Shown here piece by piece: positions 11,181 through 23,100 of a DNA stretch of 64,000 bases. The notes beneath the pieces are model-generated. The model was not told the DNA's origin. It saw only the letters and a list, made by a program, of their open reading frames with translations, and did not search any database. The first letter of the stretch is position 1, and each line of letters begins with the position of its first letter. Source of the DNA: Volutella citrinella (lineage: Eukaryota; Ascomycota; Sordariomycetes; Hypocreales; Nectriaceae); contig JAWZSP010000002.1 of NCBI GenBank assembly GCA_034401135.1, positions 4,278,001 through 4,342,000 of the forward strand. Reading direction: 5' to 3'. Made by a program: the position numbers and the translations under genes.

Positions 11181-13038
11181 TTACTCAAAAGATTTGATTA
11201 AAGCTAGGATGTCCTCTGCCATAAAGTCTCCCTGATAGAATGCTTCCATTGCAGGCTCAGCGACCCCAACTCCATTCTCAGGGCCTAACATTCGCAGTCT
11301 TTCCCCAAGCATGGTCGCAAGCCTGCTGAAAATAGCGGGTGGACCATCTTCCATCACCCCGGCAGCCGAGGCCACTTGCTCAAGCTTCTCAATGACTTGT
11401 TGACGTCTTGGAACAACACTACCCAGCATAGCCATACACTCGAGCTTTTCTGATTTTCGCATGGCGATGGTGCAGTGCATGAGCTGATAGATGGAGTAGA
11501 TTGTGAATCCATGGTATTGCCATGCTTCATATGACAGGAAGACGTCAATGCAGGACTCAATAGTGTGAACGCATTGATGGAGCCCTGTCATTTGATCCAT
11601 GGGTTGTGTATGAGTGCTGTGGTAATCTTCGAGTATCATGAACTCGCGTATTGCAAAATTACTGTAGCAAAGGTGGTACTGAATGACTTGTCGATCAGTT
11701 AGCTTCCTGGTCATTTCTTCATATGCTATCCAACTCATCGTACCGGGATCCTGTGAAATGTCGCCCATTTCCGTAGTAAGCTGCGCCAAGTCCTTCTGTA
11801 GTACTTGGGAAATAAAATGGAGTGGTGCATTGTGTACCATTGCTTCATCACGTTTACGATCGTCCATGGGAGAATAATAGGCCTTGTCAAGAATCTGTCG
11901 CATTTTCACTAGAGCCGCGAGACGTGCATCATCCGGACTCTCTTGAGCTTCACATAGGTGCTTGAGACATTCGCTCATGTGCTGTGTCCACCTAAGGCCG
12001 TCGATTTGATGAAGAAAAGAGGATATCCTAACAGTCTTGTCAGCTATCGCCGTTCGCTGCCATCGACCAGCTACGTTTCTTACACTGAGCTGAGGAAGTA
12101 ACATGCAAGTAGGGCTCTTCGTTCCTCAGAGGTGCGGTGCTCAGAAGCCCGGGGACGATGGAACTTCAGCATTGTGGCACTTTCTGGAGGTGAGTATGGC
12201 GGCTTGTTCAGGCCGAGGTCAAAAATGATGGTATGTGCCAACTGGACAAACAACGATAAGAATGGCCGTTTTTTGACTTGAAAGTTTCCCCTGGGGGTGC
12301 GATTAGTACCAGTCAAAGTTGATTGTGAGGCAAAGGACGTGAGATACCAGGCGATACAGACCAAAAGCCCCTGAAGCAGCTCTAGGTCCCTTTCAAGCTC
12401 GGCCACCATACTGTGGGCGATGATTGCTCGTATTTCGGCAACAGCTTGTGCTGCTGAAGTGTCGACTTGTGTGAAACAGCTACGATGCAAAACCACAGAA
12501 AAGGCTTCGTATCTCTCAGTGACGAGGCTGGCTTATTCGCCTCGAGCATCAAGAACGGGAGATGGGGCTGCCTCACCGTCCAGAACTCGGTTAGTACGCT
12601 TTGCTGGTCAATCGAAAGTGTCATCAAAGTTTCTAGTGCGCGCTGCTGGAAAATGGCGAGTTTGGGTAACCTTCTCTGTGGGAGATCCATGGAACTGGCG
12701 TGACTGGTATCGGTTGAGCGGTTGGCTGCTGTGAGGAGTGAAACCAGGCCATCAATCTTGGCCTCGAGTTTATCATCTCGGGCAACGTCAATCCCAATGT
12801 TTGTTCTCCTTCTACTCTCTCGGGTGGAAGAATCGCAACTCTTTCCTAGTCGGTGGCACCTTGTACCGATATCTTAGTAGGACGCCGCATTTCTGCTGCT
12901 TGGATCGTCTTACCGTTGACAGGGCCCACCAGGAGTGCTCACAACACACCGGCATTTGGAGCGGGAACAGTGGCTGCATGCCGTGCCGTATGCAACATGT
13001 TGGGCTCGGCGATTCATGGTGGGCTGGGAAGTTGTCAT
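11181..13038 (-). pseudogene. Zn2Cys6 transcription factor with a one-base frameshift
   Basis: The three exons are 12914-13038, 12084-12859 and 11181-12027. Intron 1 (12860-12913) has a TACTAAG branch site and lies inside the zinc cluster; intron 2 is 12028-12083. The spliced N-terminus has a complete cluster at C21, C24, C31, C40, C43 and C50, followed by a short coiled-coil linker (LEAKIDGLVSLL). The middle homology region is recognisable (KPFLWFCIVAVSHKST, then KRPFLSLFVQLAHTIIFDLGLNKP). Between them the frame shifts by one base at about 12437-12445: ...LQQHK is in one frame and AEIRAIIAHSM in the next. No splice site explains it, so this is a pseudogene, a strain-specific lesion or a sequencing error. 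If intact, it would be the nearest regulator upstream of the PKS. Confidence 0.8.
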
Positions 13039-13322
13039 TTGGTTGTTTGCCCGGAAATGACGGCGATGATGGCTGTTGGTGCTCCAAGCCTTTTAGGTTT
13101 CCTGCTGTGATTGGTCTACAGCCCGGCGATCGGCGTCCAAGGCCGAACTCTCCGACAAAGAATCGGTATTGGCCGGGATTCAAATCCGAAGTCCGACTGA
13201 GGCATCACTGGCATATTGTATATAATCTACCAAACAAAGGGCCAAATGTGTGCCCGAGAATCTCTAATAAAAGACACCGCACTTTCTAAAGAGCCTCATA
13301 GCCCAGAAGCAAGCAAACCACC

Positions 13323-14015
13323 ATGGCGTGTGTGCACAATCTCTCATTTGCCGCGGCCATCGTGTCGTCGAGCCTGTTGACGATGGCGCGCTTCATAGCT
13401 CCAAATAACACCCCCCGCCAAGGCTGGAGAAAAGATCGCCTCGGATTCTATGCAACTCCTACTGCAGCACTCATTCGTCGTATAGCCGTCGGTGGTGTTG
13501 GCATCTTTCACGCGCTACTTGCACTGCGAAACCCGACACACAGTCTTGTTTGCCTGCATCCCGACGATTTGCAGGCTCACCTTTTCGATTGGAACATCTA
13601 CACTATCGCCTGTCTCTTCTTAATAATTTGCGTCGGCGCACCCCTCCGGCTTGGTGCGTTTTCCGGACTTGGAAGCAACTTTACGTTCCGCCTTGGTCCG
13701 CCAACTACCCTGACCACGACCGGAATATATCGCTACGTCCAGCACCCAGGCTATACCGGACAAGTCATTGTCTTGATCATGAATCTTGCCCTGTTCTTTC
13801 GTTGGGATGGTGTGCTTGGCTGCTGGTTGTCTGCGAGTGCACGCTCGAGATTGGATGGATGGGGCATGGCTTGTTGCTGTGTCCTGGTAGTGGGGATGCT
13901 TCGTAGGCTCCGAATGAGGGTAAATGACGAAGAAGGGATGCTAAAAAAGACTTTTGGAGACGAATGGGTTGCATGGAATAAGTCGACAAAGCGGTTTATC
14001 CCGGGCGTTGTCTGA
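13323..14015 (+). CDS. Isoprenylcysteine carboxyl methyltransferase-like membrane protein
   Basis: A single 230-residue ORF contains several hydrophobic segments (about residues 3-22, 50-70, 90-110, 150-165 and 182-195). Its C-terminal half carries the ICMT/PEMT-like signature TTGIYRYVQHPGYTGQ and a late EEGMLKKTFGDEWVAW motif, which in this family bind S-adenosylmethionine at the membrane face. Family members methylate prenylated cysteines or small lipophilic substrates. Here a tailoring O-methyltransferase role near the PKS is possible (inference). It starts 284 bases from the divergent regulator at 13038. Confidence 0.8.
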   Translation: MACVHNLSFAAAIVSSSLLTMARFIAPNNTPRQGWRKDRLGFYATPTAALIRRIAVGGVGIFHALLALRNPTHSLVCLHPDDLQAHLFDWNIYTIACLFLIICVGAPLRLGAFSGLGSNFTFRLGPPTTLTTTGIYRYVQHPGYTGQVIVLIMNLALFFRWDGVLGCWLSASARSRLDGWGMACCCVLVVGMLRRLRMRVNDEEGMLKKTFGDEWVAWNKSTKRFIPGVV

Positions 14016-14252
14016 ATGGATTTGAGTTAGGCGAGAAATTCAAACTAGCCTTCTCTAGCTGAGGACAATCTATCAAGCAGTAGCAGCATATTAAGCATCT
14101 AATAAGTCACTCTTAGACAAACTGCCCATGCTCTGCTATTTACTAAGACCTGTTCCTAGTGGCCCACCTCATCGCGCTTCAGAGCAATATCTGCAGATGA
14201 TCTTGACGCGGCGGATAATCTAGGTGTGCCATATGCCTTGGAAGGCGTGGGA

Positions 14253-14961
14253 CTATCTGAAGTTTTCTGCACCTCTTCTACTGACATAACCAGCAGATAT
14301 GCACTCTTTGGATATGCCATCCCCCCTCGTTGCCCTACGTCTTCTTCTCCGGGCCACGAGAGACAAAACCAACACAATAAGGCATAAAAGACTAAGTCCA
14401 GAGCCGAGGCCTAATCCGAATGCGAGACTGGTATTAATTGAGCGCTCTGAAACTGTGAAGCCCATGTCTGATGGAGTCGCAGACGGCGTCGTCACAACTG
14501 TAGATGAAGTTGGCAATGGCGTTGGCGGTGACAGCAGTGTGATGGGGCTGAGCCTAAACACTTCCTTGTCACAGTCGCATCCCCTCCACCCGAAGCAACA
14601 GAATTGACCGCCTGGGCACTCTTTGACGCCATCTCCCTGCGCTGCTCGAGCCGGTATCAGTCATTTCATAGTCGAATTAACTTGAGCACGATGGGGCAAT
14701 ACCTTTGTTGCAGTACGAAGGGCAGCTTGGGTCATCCCAATTCTGAACCGTGCACCCGCGGATAAAGTAGTCGGTTTTAGGCTCGTTGTAGTTTGTGCGA
14801 CAAAGCCCGTTGCTCGTGCAGGTCTCTGTCGTTGCACAGCATCCTTTTGACTTTCCTCGCGGGTCGCACGGGAAAAGCTTCTCGTCTTCTTTGCCATCTC
14901 GATTGTAGTACTTGTATATTGTGCTGTGGGCTGCTTTGGCGTTTTTATTGTCGATGATGCT
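14253..14961 (-). pseudogene. Cysteine-rich single-pass membrane protein with disrupted 5' end
   Basis: Two exons (14703 up to about 14961, and 14253-14641; intron 14642-14702) encode a cysteine-rich ectodomain with CCATTETCTSNGLC, RGCTVQNWDDPSCPSYC and CPGGQFCCFGWRGCDC. These are followed by a Ser/Thr/Pro linker, one transmembrane helix (SLLCLIVLVLSLVA) and a basic RRRRRR stop-transfer run. This is the layout of a common fungal surface-sensor-like family. The frame has no ATG: a TAA lies at 14962-14964 and the expected signal peptide is missing, although a TATA box (15033-15040) and an out-of-frame ATG (14981) are in place. The first family cysteine also appears lost (KYYNRDG). Probably a 5'-damaged gene, or an unrecognised first exon. 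Confidence 0.6.
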
Positions 14962-14981
14962 TTAGGATGATGAGCGGTCAT

Positions 14982-15581
14982 TGTTGAACTAGACGACAGG
15001 GAAACCTCAGAGATGACCGGCGTGCACAGGGCTTATATACGAGACTAGCATCTGACGAGAAATGTTGACCGTAACCCGGTCGGCACCGCCTCTGAGGATG
15101 TGCAGAGCTTCGTCTAGTCGATATTCACAATATCGACGGAGGCGGTGGGTAGGATCCTGCTGTCATCTGATGCCTGTCATGGGACCCCGTTTTTAACCCT
15201 GTCAAGGTGCAAACGGGCTAGGGTACTGTCCAAAAACGGTATTTCGAGCTGGCAAGACGATGTCTAGCAAGGGGTGTTTGGCATCTGGGATGGCGCAGTG
15301 CCCCGAACTTGCTTGGCACGTGGCTGGGCGGCATCCAAGAATAAACAAACAGATGAAAACGCCCTACAACGCGCTGTGGGCTCCGCAAACCCTGTCCGGA
15401 GTTGCGGACATGGCCCTATTTAGCACGGTAGCACTAGATGCGGCACCCTTCTCCGCTAAGCCCGTCCGCATCGAGGAGCAACTCCTATAGGCTGATGACA
15501 ATCAAGGGACAGTGGGATAACCATGTATCGTAAGACTTGATACCCGTCAGCTATATTGTCTTCTATTTCCTCCACCTAAAG
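14982..15581. other. Intergenic region with TATA box, no gene
   Basis: Contains TATATAAG on the minus strand at 15033-15040 upstream of the damaged membrane-protein gene. Near 15118-15138 there is a short palindromic stretch (CGATATT...AATATCG). No coding potential recognised. Confidence 0.5.
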
Positions 15582-16280
15582 TCACTCAGCTTCGCTAATT
15601 GTGTATTCCATGACATACTCGAACAGCGTGCTCACGAGCTCACTCTGATCCCCATCGATAAACTCCTTTGGCGTCGTCTCTGCTATCCCGCTGTCCACCA
15701 AGTCTTCATATCTGGTGAGCTCTGCAATGTGCTCGGCTCCGCTCGTGGAATAGTAGGCATGGGCCGAAGTGCCATAGTAGCCGGTGCACTGCAGTCGGGC
15801 AGCGACCTTCTGTCCTACCAAGTGCTGCAGAGTGCTCTTTGTTGTGCGCTCTATATGGCCCATGGATGCCTCAATGAAGAGCTGGAACGCGTCAAAGTTG
15901 CGGTGCTGGTCGACGAGGTACAGCTTGCTGCCTTGCCACAAAGTCTGCGCGTCCTTGGCTTGAGGTCTGATCTTGTCAAACTTGGAATATGTTTCAATGT
16001 CCAGCGGTCCCTCGAGTACCATGATGCCCACCCATTGGCCGTGCTCTATGGATGTCGACCCGGTTTCCGAGTTTGGTGCCAGAAGCACGAAGCAGGAGTA
16101 ATTGGGGCGGGCTACCTGTTCTGCCCATGACTCCAATGTTCTTGTAAACTGTGGCGCATATTGAAGGATGCGAATGTCGATGGCCCTGATTGCATCCAGG
16201 TAGAGGGCCACGAATTTCCGGAGCTGCAGCTTGGGTAGCTCTTTTGGAAGCAGGTGGACGGCATACCGAGGGGTGTCCAT
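15582..16280 (-). CDS. Uncharacterised protein, possible acyltransferase-like fold
   Basis: The ORF opens at 16391, but I prefer the ATG at 16280 (MDTPRYAVHLLPKELPKLQ), giving 232 residues; the 37 residues before it look like leader translation. The sequence is soluble and of mixed alpha/beta character, with QWVGIMVLEGPLDIETYSKF resembling a GNAT-type central strand region. No diagnostic acetyl-CoA loop (R/Q-x-x-G-x-A/G) is clear. It points away from the PKS gene and shares about 0.9 kb of upstream DNA with it, so co-regulation is possible. I do not assign a function. Confidence 0.65.
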   Translation of the reverse strand: MDTPRYAVHLLPKELPKLQLRKFVALYLDAIRAIDIRILQYAPQFTRTLESWAEQVARPNYSCFVLLAPNSETGSTSIEHGQWVGIMVLEGPLDIETYSKFDKIRPQAKDAQTLWQGSKLYLVDQHRNFDAFQLFIEASMGHIERTTKSTLQHLVGQKVAARLQCTGYYGTSAHAYYSTSGAEHIAELTRYEDLVDSGIAETTPKEFIDGDQSELVSTLFEYVMEYTISEAE

Positions 16281-17179
16281 CGCGGCGGGCTTGCTAGTGT
16301 ATTGACGGTGAGGTGATGCAATCAAGGAGGATATATGTGGCATCGGATAGCCGTGGTTTGCAGTGCCCGGGGCAATGTCTCGCTCGTTCACGTTTTAGCC
16401 AGCAGCTGTGATTCGCTTTTGTAGCTGCACAAGCAAGTGGCGGCCGCTGATGGGACTTGATCCAATCTGACTGTCATGCCCGCAGATGGATCTAGCAAGC
16501 CGACGCGCGGTTTGGCGAGCCCGGGTCCGTCCTGCAATGCAATGCAATGCACAAATGTAGTAGGATGATGCGCCAGGCCGAGATGGTCTCGCCATGAATG
16601 CAGCAACCGAGCGGGACAGGTTTCCCCATGTGTATATAATTGTCTCGGGGTAAAACAAAAATGGAACTCTTGCTGCAACTTGGCTGACGGAGCATTGATC
16701 TGAACACCATCTCTAGACTAGCGCTTAGTCGTGCTGCGGTGAGGGGATGACGGCGTATCTGCAATTGGTCGTATTTTGCAAAGTCTGAGAGGGCAGATTC
16801 CAGCTGCTGCTGAGACGATGACGGCTTATAGGCTACTTCGCCATCAGCAATCGCGAGGGGCAAACCTGTCATTGGCCAAGTATGAAGATCCCTCTCCACT
16901 ACAATGACCGTCTTCCTGCAGCACCAAGAGCACTTCTGGCGCTTGCGGGGGAACTTGAGACATGCTGACGGCATTGTTTCCTCAGGGGACTGCTTTCTCT
17001 AATCTTGGCTGCTCCATAGATTGTTGCATCCCGTACCACGAGGCGAACCCAAGTGTGGACAGGGCCGCGGGCAGACACGAGATAAAACGGAGCGTGGTGG
17101 CATCCATCAATTCAAGCCATCCACTTTAGCTCATTCCATACACGTTCCATCCTGGAATCCAGTCGATTACCCAATCACG
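16281..17179. promoter_or_regulatory. Shared upstream region of divergent gene pair, including PKS promoter
   Basis: About 0.9 kb between the divergent starts at 16280 and 17180. It includes a GCAAT microsatellite (three units at about 16533-16549) and no convincing gene; frames on the minus strand here overlap each other and lack domains. Confidence 0.5.
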
Positions 17180-20100
17180 ATGCCTAACAATGAAGAAGTA
17201 GCCATTGTTGGCATGTCTTGCAGGCTGCCCGGAGAGGTCAATGATATCGACAGTCTGTGGGAGTTTTGCGAAAAGGCCAGATGCTCGGCACGACCAATCC
17301 CAGAAACTCGTTTCAATGCAGCGCAGTACCACCACCCCGACCGAACAAAGAAGGGCCACCTCTACATCGACGCCGGTTCATACCTCGAGCAGGATGTCGG
17401 CGCCTTTGACGCGCCCTTCTTCAACCTCAGTGAGGCCGAGGCCAAGCGGCTCGACCCTCAGCACCGCTTGATGCTTGAGACGACGTTTCTTGCCCTTGAA
17501 AACGCCGGAGTGGACTTGGCAACCATCTCGGGCCGCGGTGACGTGGGTGTTTTTGCAAGCGGAGGCCAGACCGAGTATGAAGACCGAGTCAAGCTCGACC
17601 CGTACCATGGCTCCGTGTACACTGCGACCAGCAATGCCACAACCATGTTTGCGAACCGTGTGTCGTACTTCTTCAATATCAAGGGGCCTAGCATCACTGT
17701 CGATACTGCCTGCTCATCCGCCCTGACAGCTCTCCACCTGGCCGTAGAGAGCATCAAGAGGGGCGAGTGCAGCATTGCCATTGTCGGTGGCGCTTGTCTG
17801 CAACTGTCTCCCCATATCCTGACCTTCTTTTCAAATCTCGGGTAAGTCAACTGGCTCTCGAAACGCTGGCTGTCGGACTGATTGAGCATCAGCACTTTGG
17901 GCAAAGACGGCATTAGCTACTCTTTTGACCACCGAGCCAGTGGCTATGGCCGCGGTGAAGGTTCCGTCTGCATTGTGCTCAAGTCAATGAGAGATGCGGC
18001 CAGAGATAACGACATTGTGCGGGCTCTCATTCTGGGATCCGGAATCAACCACGTCGGGCGATCCCAAGGAATCACCTTGCCCGATGGCCCGTCTCAGGCC
18101 GAACTGATCGCTCGCGTATACGAAAATGCTGGTCTGAATTCTCAGGACACGGACTATGTAGAAGCACATGGCACTGGCACAGAGCGCGGCGACCCGATTG
18201 AGGCCTCTTCGATCGCACTCGGCCTCGGCACGAAGGCTAGGGGTCAAGATAATCCGCTTCATATAGGAAGTGTCAAGTCAAACTTTGGTACGTGAGCAGG
18301 AAAGACATCGGCAACCAGTGCATGTAATCTCCCGCTCATTACATTCTAGGGCATCTTGAGTTTGTCAGCGGGCTCGTGTCCATTCTCAAGTGTGTCGCCA
18401 TGTTTGAGCATGAAGCCATCTTGCCGAGTGCCAACTTTGAGCGAGCCAATCCTGCAATTGACTTGCAACATCTGAACCTCAACGTAAGACGGGCCACGTC
18501 GTCATTGCTGTTTCGCTCGACATACTGATTGTTATATTAGATTCCAACTCAATGCCTACCGTGGCCCCGAGACTTGAAGCGCGCGTCGGTGAACAACTTT
18601 GGCTTTGGAGGCTCCAACGCGCACATCATATTGGAGCAAGCTAGGCACAGCCGAATCTCCCAACTGACCAGTGGCAACACTCAGCCAGTCAACGGCTCTC
18701 AGATGGCCAACGGTCACTGCAACGGTAGTGTGTCACCATCGGCTGAGCAGCAAACACCTAGGCTCTTCATCCTCTCTGCTAAGGATGAGACATCGCTCCA
18801 GTCGAATATCGAGGCTATGAGAGACTGGCTTTCAGCTAACAATGGCGATGAGCAGACATTAGAGAACCTGAGCTATACTCTTTGCTGCCGACGATCTCAA
18901 TTTGCATGTCGATATGCTACTGTAGCCTCCTCTGCACCCGATCTGCTGGACAAACTCCAAGGTAGCACCAGAACTGGGCGGCTTTCAAACTCTGAGAGGG
19001 TCGCTTTCATATTCACTGGACAAGGCGCGCAATGGCCTCTGATGGGCTTGTCATTGATGCAGTATCCGGCTTTCGCAGATGCCTTTAGTGCGGCCGAGAG
19101 GAGCTTGAGGGCCATGGGCGCAGAATGGTCACTGTTGGGTAAGTTGTTTGTGCCCCAGTAGTTGCATTCGCCCCAGTCTAAGTCGTCTGATAGAGGAAAT
19201 ATCGCGATCTGCGGAGACGTCTCTCATATCAGAGGCCAACCTCAGCCAACCTGCAGTTACTGCACTTCAAATATCGCTAGTATCTCTCTTGCAAAGCTGG
19301 GGGATTCATCCTACGGCAGTCTGCGGACACTCCAGCGGTGAGATTGCGGCTGCCTTTGCGGCTGGCATCCTTGATCTCGACGCGTGTATGGCTGTTGCGT
19401 ACTACCGTGGCCTGGCCTCCACGCAGTTATCCGACTCGGACCTACAAGGAGCAATGATGGCCGTCGGTGCTGACCCAAGCACCGTTGAGCCATTGATCAA
19501 GAGCCTTCAGAATGGCCTAGTCAATATTGCCTGCTACAATAGTCCAGTGAGCGTTACAGTCTCGGGTGATGTTGAGGCCATTGAGGAACTTGACGAAATC
19601 CTTACCAAAGCTGGAATCTTCCACCGTCGTCTCAAAGTTGGCGTTGCGTACCATTCTGACCACATGCGTTCCGTCTCGGGATTCTACCTGGAAAAGCTTC
19701 AAGGATCCCTCTCCAATGCCATCGACCAGCCATCTTCAGTCACCTTCTATTCGTCCGTGAATGGAAGACGAGAGCCTAGCCAGGCCGTCGCATCGCCCTG
19801 GTATTGGGTTACCAACTTGGTCTGTCCAGTGCAGTTCTCCAAAGCGGTCGATGCTTTGCTCACCGACTTGGGGCCGGACGAACCATTATGCTTTGTTGAA
19901 CTCGGGCCTCACAGTGTTCTTGGCGGCCCATTGAGAGACATCGCTAAGGCGCATCCATCCTCCGGTAGTTCTAGCGACGTCAAACTTCCAGGCTATGTCT
20001 CTGCTCTAAAGCGCGGTGAGGATGGGTGTAGAACAGTCCTTGAGATGGCATCTGCGCTGCTCATGCGTGGATCAAGTCTTGATCTAGGTGCAATATTTCG

Positions 20101-23100
20101 GAGTACCTCCAAGCAAGCAGCCCACAAGCTGTTGAGCAATCTACCGGAATATCGATTCAACAAGACAAGAAGATACTGGCACGACACGAGAATTACACAA
20201 GAGACGTTCCACCAGGGCTCAAGCTGGCACATCTTGTTGGGACACAAGATCACCGGGACTACCGGGAGCTCGCTGGAGTTTCGCAATGTCTTCTCCCTGG
20301 ACGACATACCCTGGCTCCGTGACCACCAGGTCAATGGAGAGATTCTCTTCCCAGCAGCGGGATACTTTTGCATGGCCATCGAAGCGTTGCGATTCTCGTC
20401 TCAAAATGACGAGACAAAACCGAGGGATGGATATCTCATCAGAGAAGCAACCATCTCCACCGCCTTGCGTTTGCAAGAGAGTTGCCTTCATGACGTGTAC
20501 ACAGTTCTCCGCCCGCAAAATTGGGCAACAAGGGGAAGTGTCTCGGCTGATCACTATCAATTTCAGGTGCTGTCGTGGACGGAGAAGGACGGCTTCACTG
20601 AGCACTGCAGTGGCTTTATTCAGCTGTCCACCGGAACCAAGACCGATGAGATGTCGCAGGTCTCGTTACCCTTGACAAAATCAAAGCGGGTGCAGCATCT
20701 CATTGAGGATGTACGAGCATCAAGCACCCTTGAAGTGTCTCCTGACATGCTCTATCATCAGCTTAAGACAATTGGCCTGAGCTATGGGCCTGAGTTTGCC
20801 CTGGTTTCCAACCTACGCACGGGAGATGAGGGTGCCGCTGGGAGAATCACGTTCAAGGACTTGAGCGCAAGTATACCACTCGCCTTTGCAACTCCTCTCA
20901 AAATTGACCCCACGACACTCGATTCCGTCCTGCACGTCGGTCTGTGCAACCTAGGTGGAAACAAGGGCGATCCGACCAAGGTTAGGGCACATGTGCCGAC
21001 CTTCATCTCCGAGCTCTTCATATCGGAAGATTTCCAGCAGTCATCTGACGGTACTCTCGATGTGTATGCACACGACATCACGACAGAAACCCAGGCTCGG
21101 AAGACTACTTGCTCCTTGACTTGTATGAGTCCGACAACTCCAGATCCAGCCATTGAGATCCGCGGCCTTGAGGTATTTGATATCCAAGAGGAGGACTCTG
21201 CGCCTTCAGCTGCAGAAACCATCAACCCGCTCATAGTCGAGTGGTTTGACCACCCGAATTTCTTGAACTCCTCCTCCCTAGACAGCTGGCACGATGAGGA
21301 AGTGGTGTTTGAAATGGCATCGGTCGAGGCCAAGCAGCTAGATCAACAAGCCTACTATCTTTTCAAGCAGGCCCTCGCTACGATCAAATCAACACCAGAT
21401 AAGACGAGCCATCTCTACAACCTATTGCATTGGATGAGAACCGCAGTTGCCAACGTCGAATCTAATGTCGGCAACCCAGAATCGGTCGAGTGGGTGGCCT
21501 TGGCAGACGACAAGAGGTCCGAGTTCATCGGCCAAGTTGCCTCTAGGACCTTCCAAGGGCAGCTCAATGCCACTATTGGGCTTCAACTATCCGCTATCGT
21601 TGATGGCGAAGTCGATGCGATGTCCGCTCTCTTCCATCCTGATGGACTGTGGAGAGTCTACGAAGAATCAACCTTCTTCAGTCGAAGCAACCGCCAGTTG
21701 GCTCAGCTCGTCGGCCAGCTGGGAAAACAGACGCCCTCGCTTCGTATTCTTGAAGTTGGCGCAGGTACCGGTGGCCTTACAAGCAAGATTCTGTCTAAGC
21801 TGTATTCAGCAGAGACTGGGGAGCAGCTCTACGACGAGTACTCCTACACCGATGTATCTGCCGGCTTCTTTGACAAGGCTCGTTCCAAATTCGACAGCTT
21901 TCCGAGTATCAAGTATAAAAGGTTCGATGTCGCCATAGAGCCTGTTAGTCAAGGCTTTCTCGAAGGTTCCTATGACCTGGTAGTCGCTATGGACGTTATT
22001 CATGCAACACCCAACGTCTCGGAGAGTCTGCGCAACATGCGGAAGCTGCTCAAGCCCAATGGCATTCTTGCATTAGTCGAGCTAAGCCAGTTGGTGCTCC
22101 ACGAGTTCCCTTTCGCGACTCTACCTGGATGGTGGCAGAAGCACGATGGCCCGGTCATCCAACAGGAAGAGTGGCACGATCTCCTTCTTGCATCTGGCTA
22201 CAACGGAACCGAAGTGGTTATTGGCGACTTTCCGAATGTTGACATCCACAAAATCTACTGGACAACAGCCAAGGATGTTGAAAACTCGACAATGCCAGAT
22301 GTTATTGTGACTTTCGCTGGGGAGGAACCACCAGTCTTGGCGACACAGATATGTGACCTTGTTGCAAGCCAACCTCCTCGTAAGGGCATCTTGGCGCCAC
22401 TCGTTACCACGGGAACCTCTGGCGGTGCTTTTATCGTACTGGACGAGGACGGGCAGCTGCTCCTTGATGACATGAGCAACGAATCATTTCAAGCGCTCCA
22501 AAGCCTGGCATACAGTGCAGAGAGTATCTTGTGGGCCACAAGATCAGCAAATCCGGAAGCTCAATTCTCGTCCGGTTTCATCAGATGTCTGCAGCATGAG
22601 TATCCCGAGCTGAGAATCGCTGTTCTACACTTGGATCCCAACTCGCCAAGTTCTTGTGCGTCGACCGTACTGCGGCTACACGACTTCTTGCACAAGACAA
22701 GGCTTTCTAGTGGCTCTGTTGAGACTGAGTTCCGGGAAGTGGATGGGCGTATCCAAGTTGCCCGTCTTGTCCCAGCCAACCAGATTCATTCTGTCATTGA
22801 CAAGGCCACGCGCCCAGCCCCCATCAAAGAGCGGCAACTCAGCCAAAGCGGCAAGTCCTTGAGTGTCAAGATTGGAACAGTCGGTCTATTCAGTACTCTG
22901 TTCTTTGAAGAGGATTCACTGCGAGAGGCGCCGCTGGGCACAAACGAATTGTTGATCCAAATCGAAGCAACTGGCCTCAACTTCAAAGATCTCCTTATTG
23001 GATTGGGAAGTCTTCCTTGGCAAGGACTTGGGAGAGAATGCAGTGGAGTAGTTGTTGCAGCAGGGACTAATGCCCAAGCCGACTTCCCGGTGGGATCACG

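Noticed and set aside
13160..13192. T-arm-like hairpin GGGATTCAAATCC in the promoter between the regulator and the methyltransferase-like gene
   Set aside because: No other tRNA arms are present; taken as chance or a degraded element.
16531..16552. GCAAT microsatellite
   Set aside because: Only three units; ordinary short repeat.
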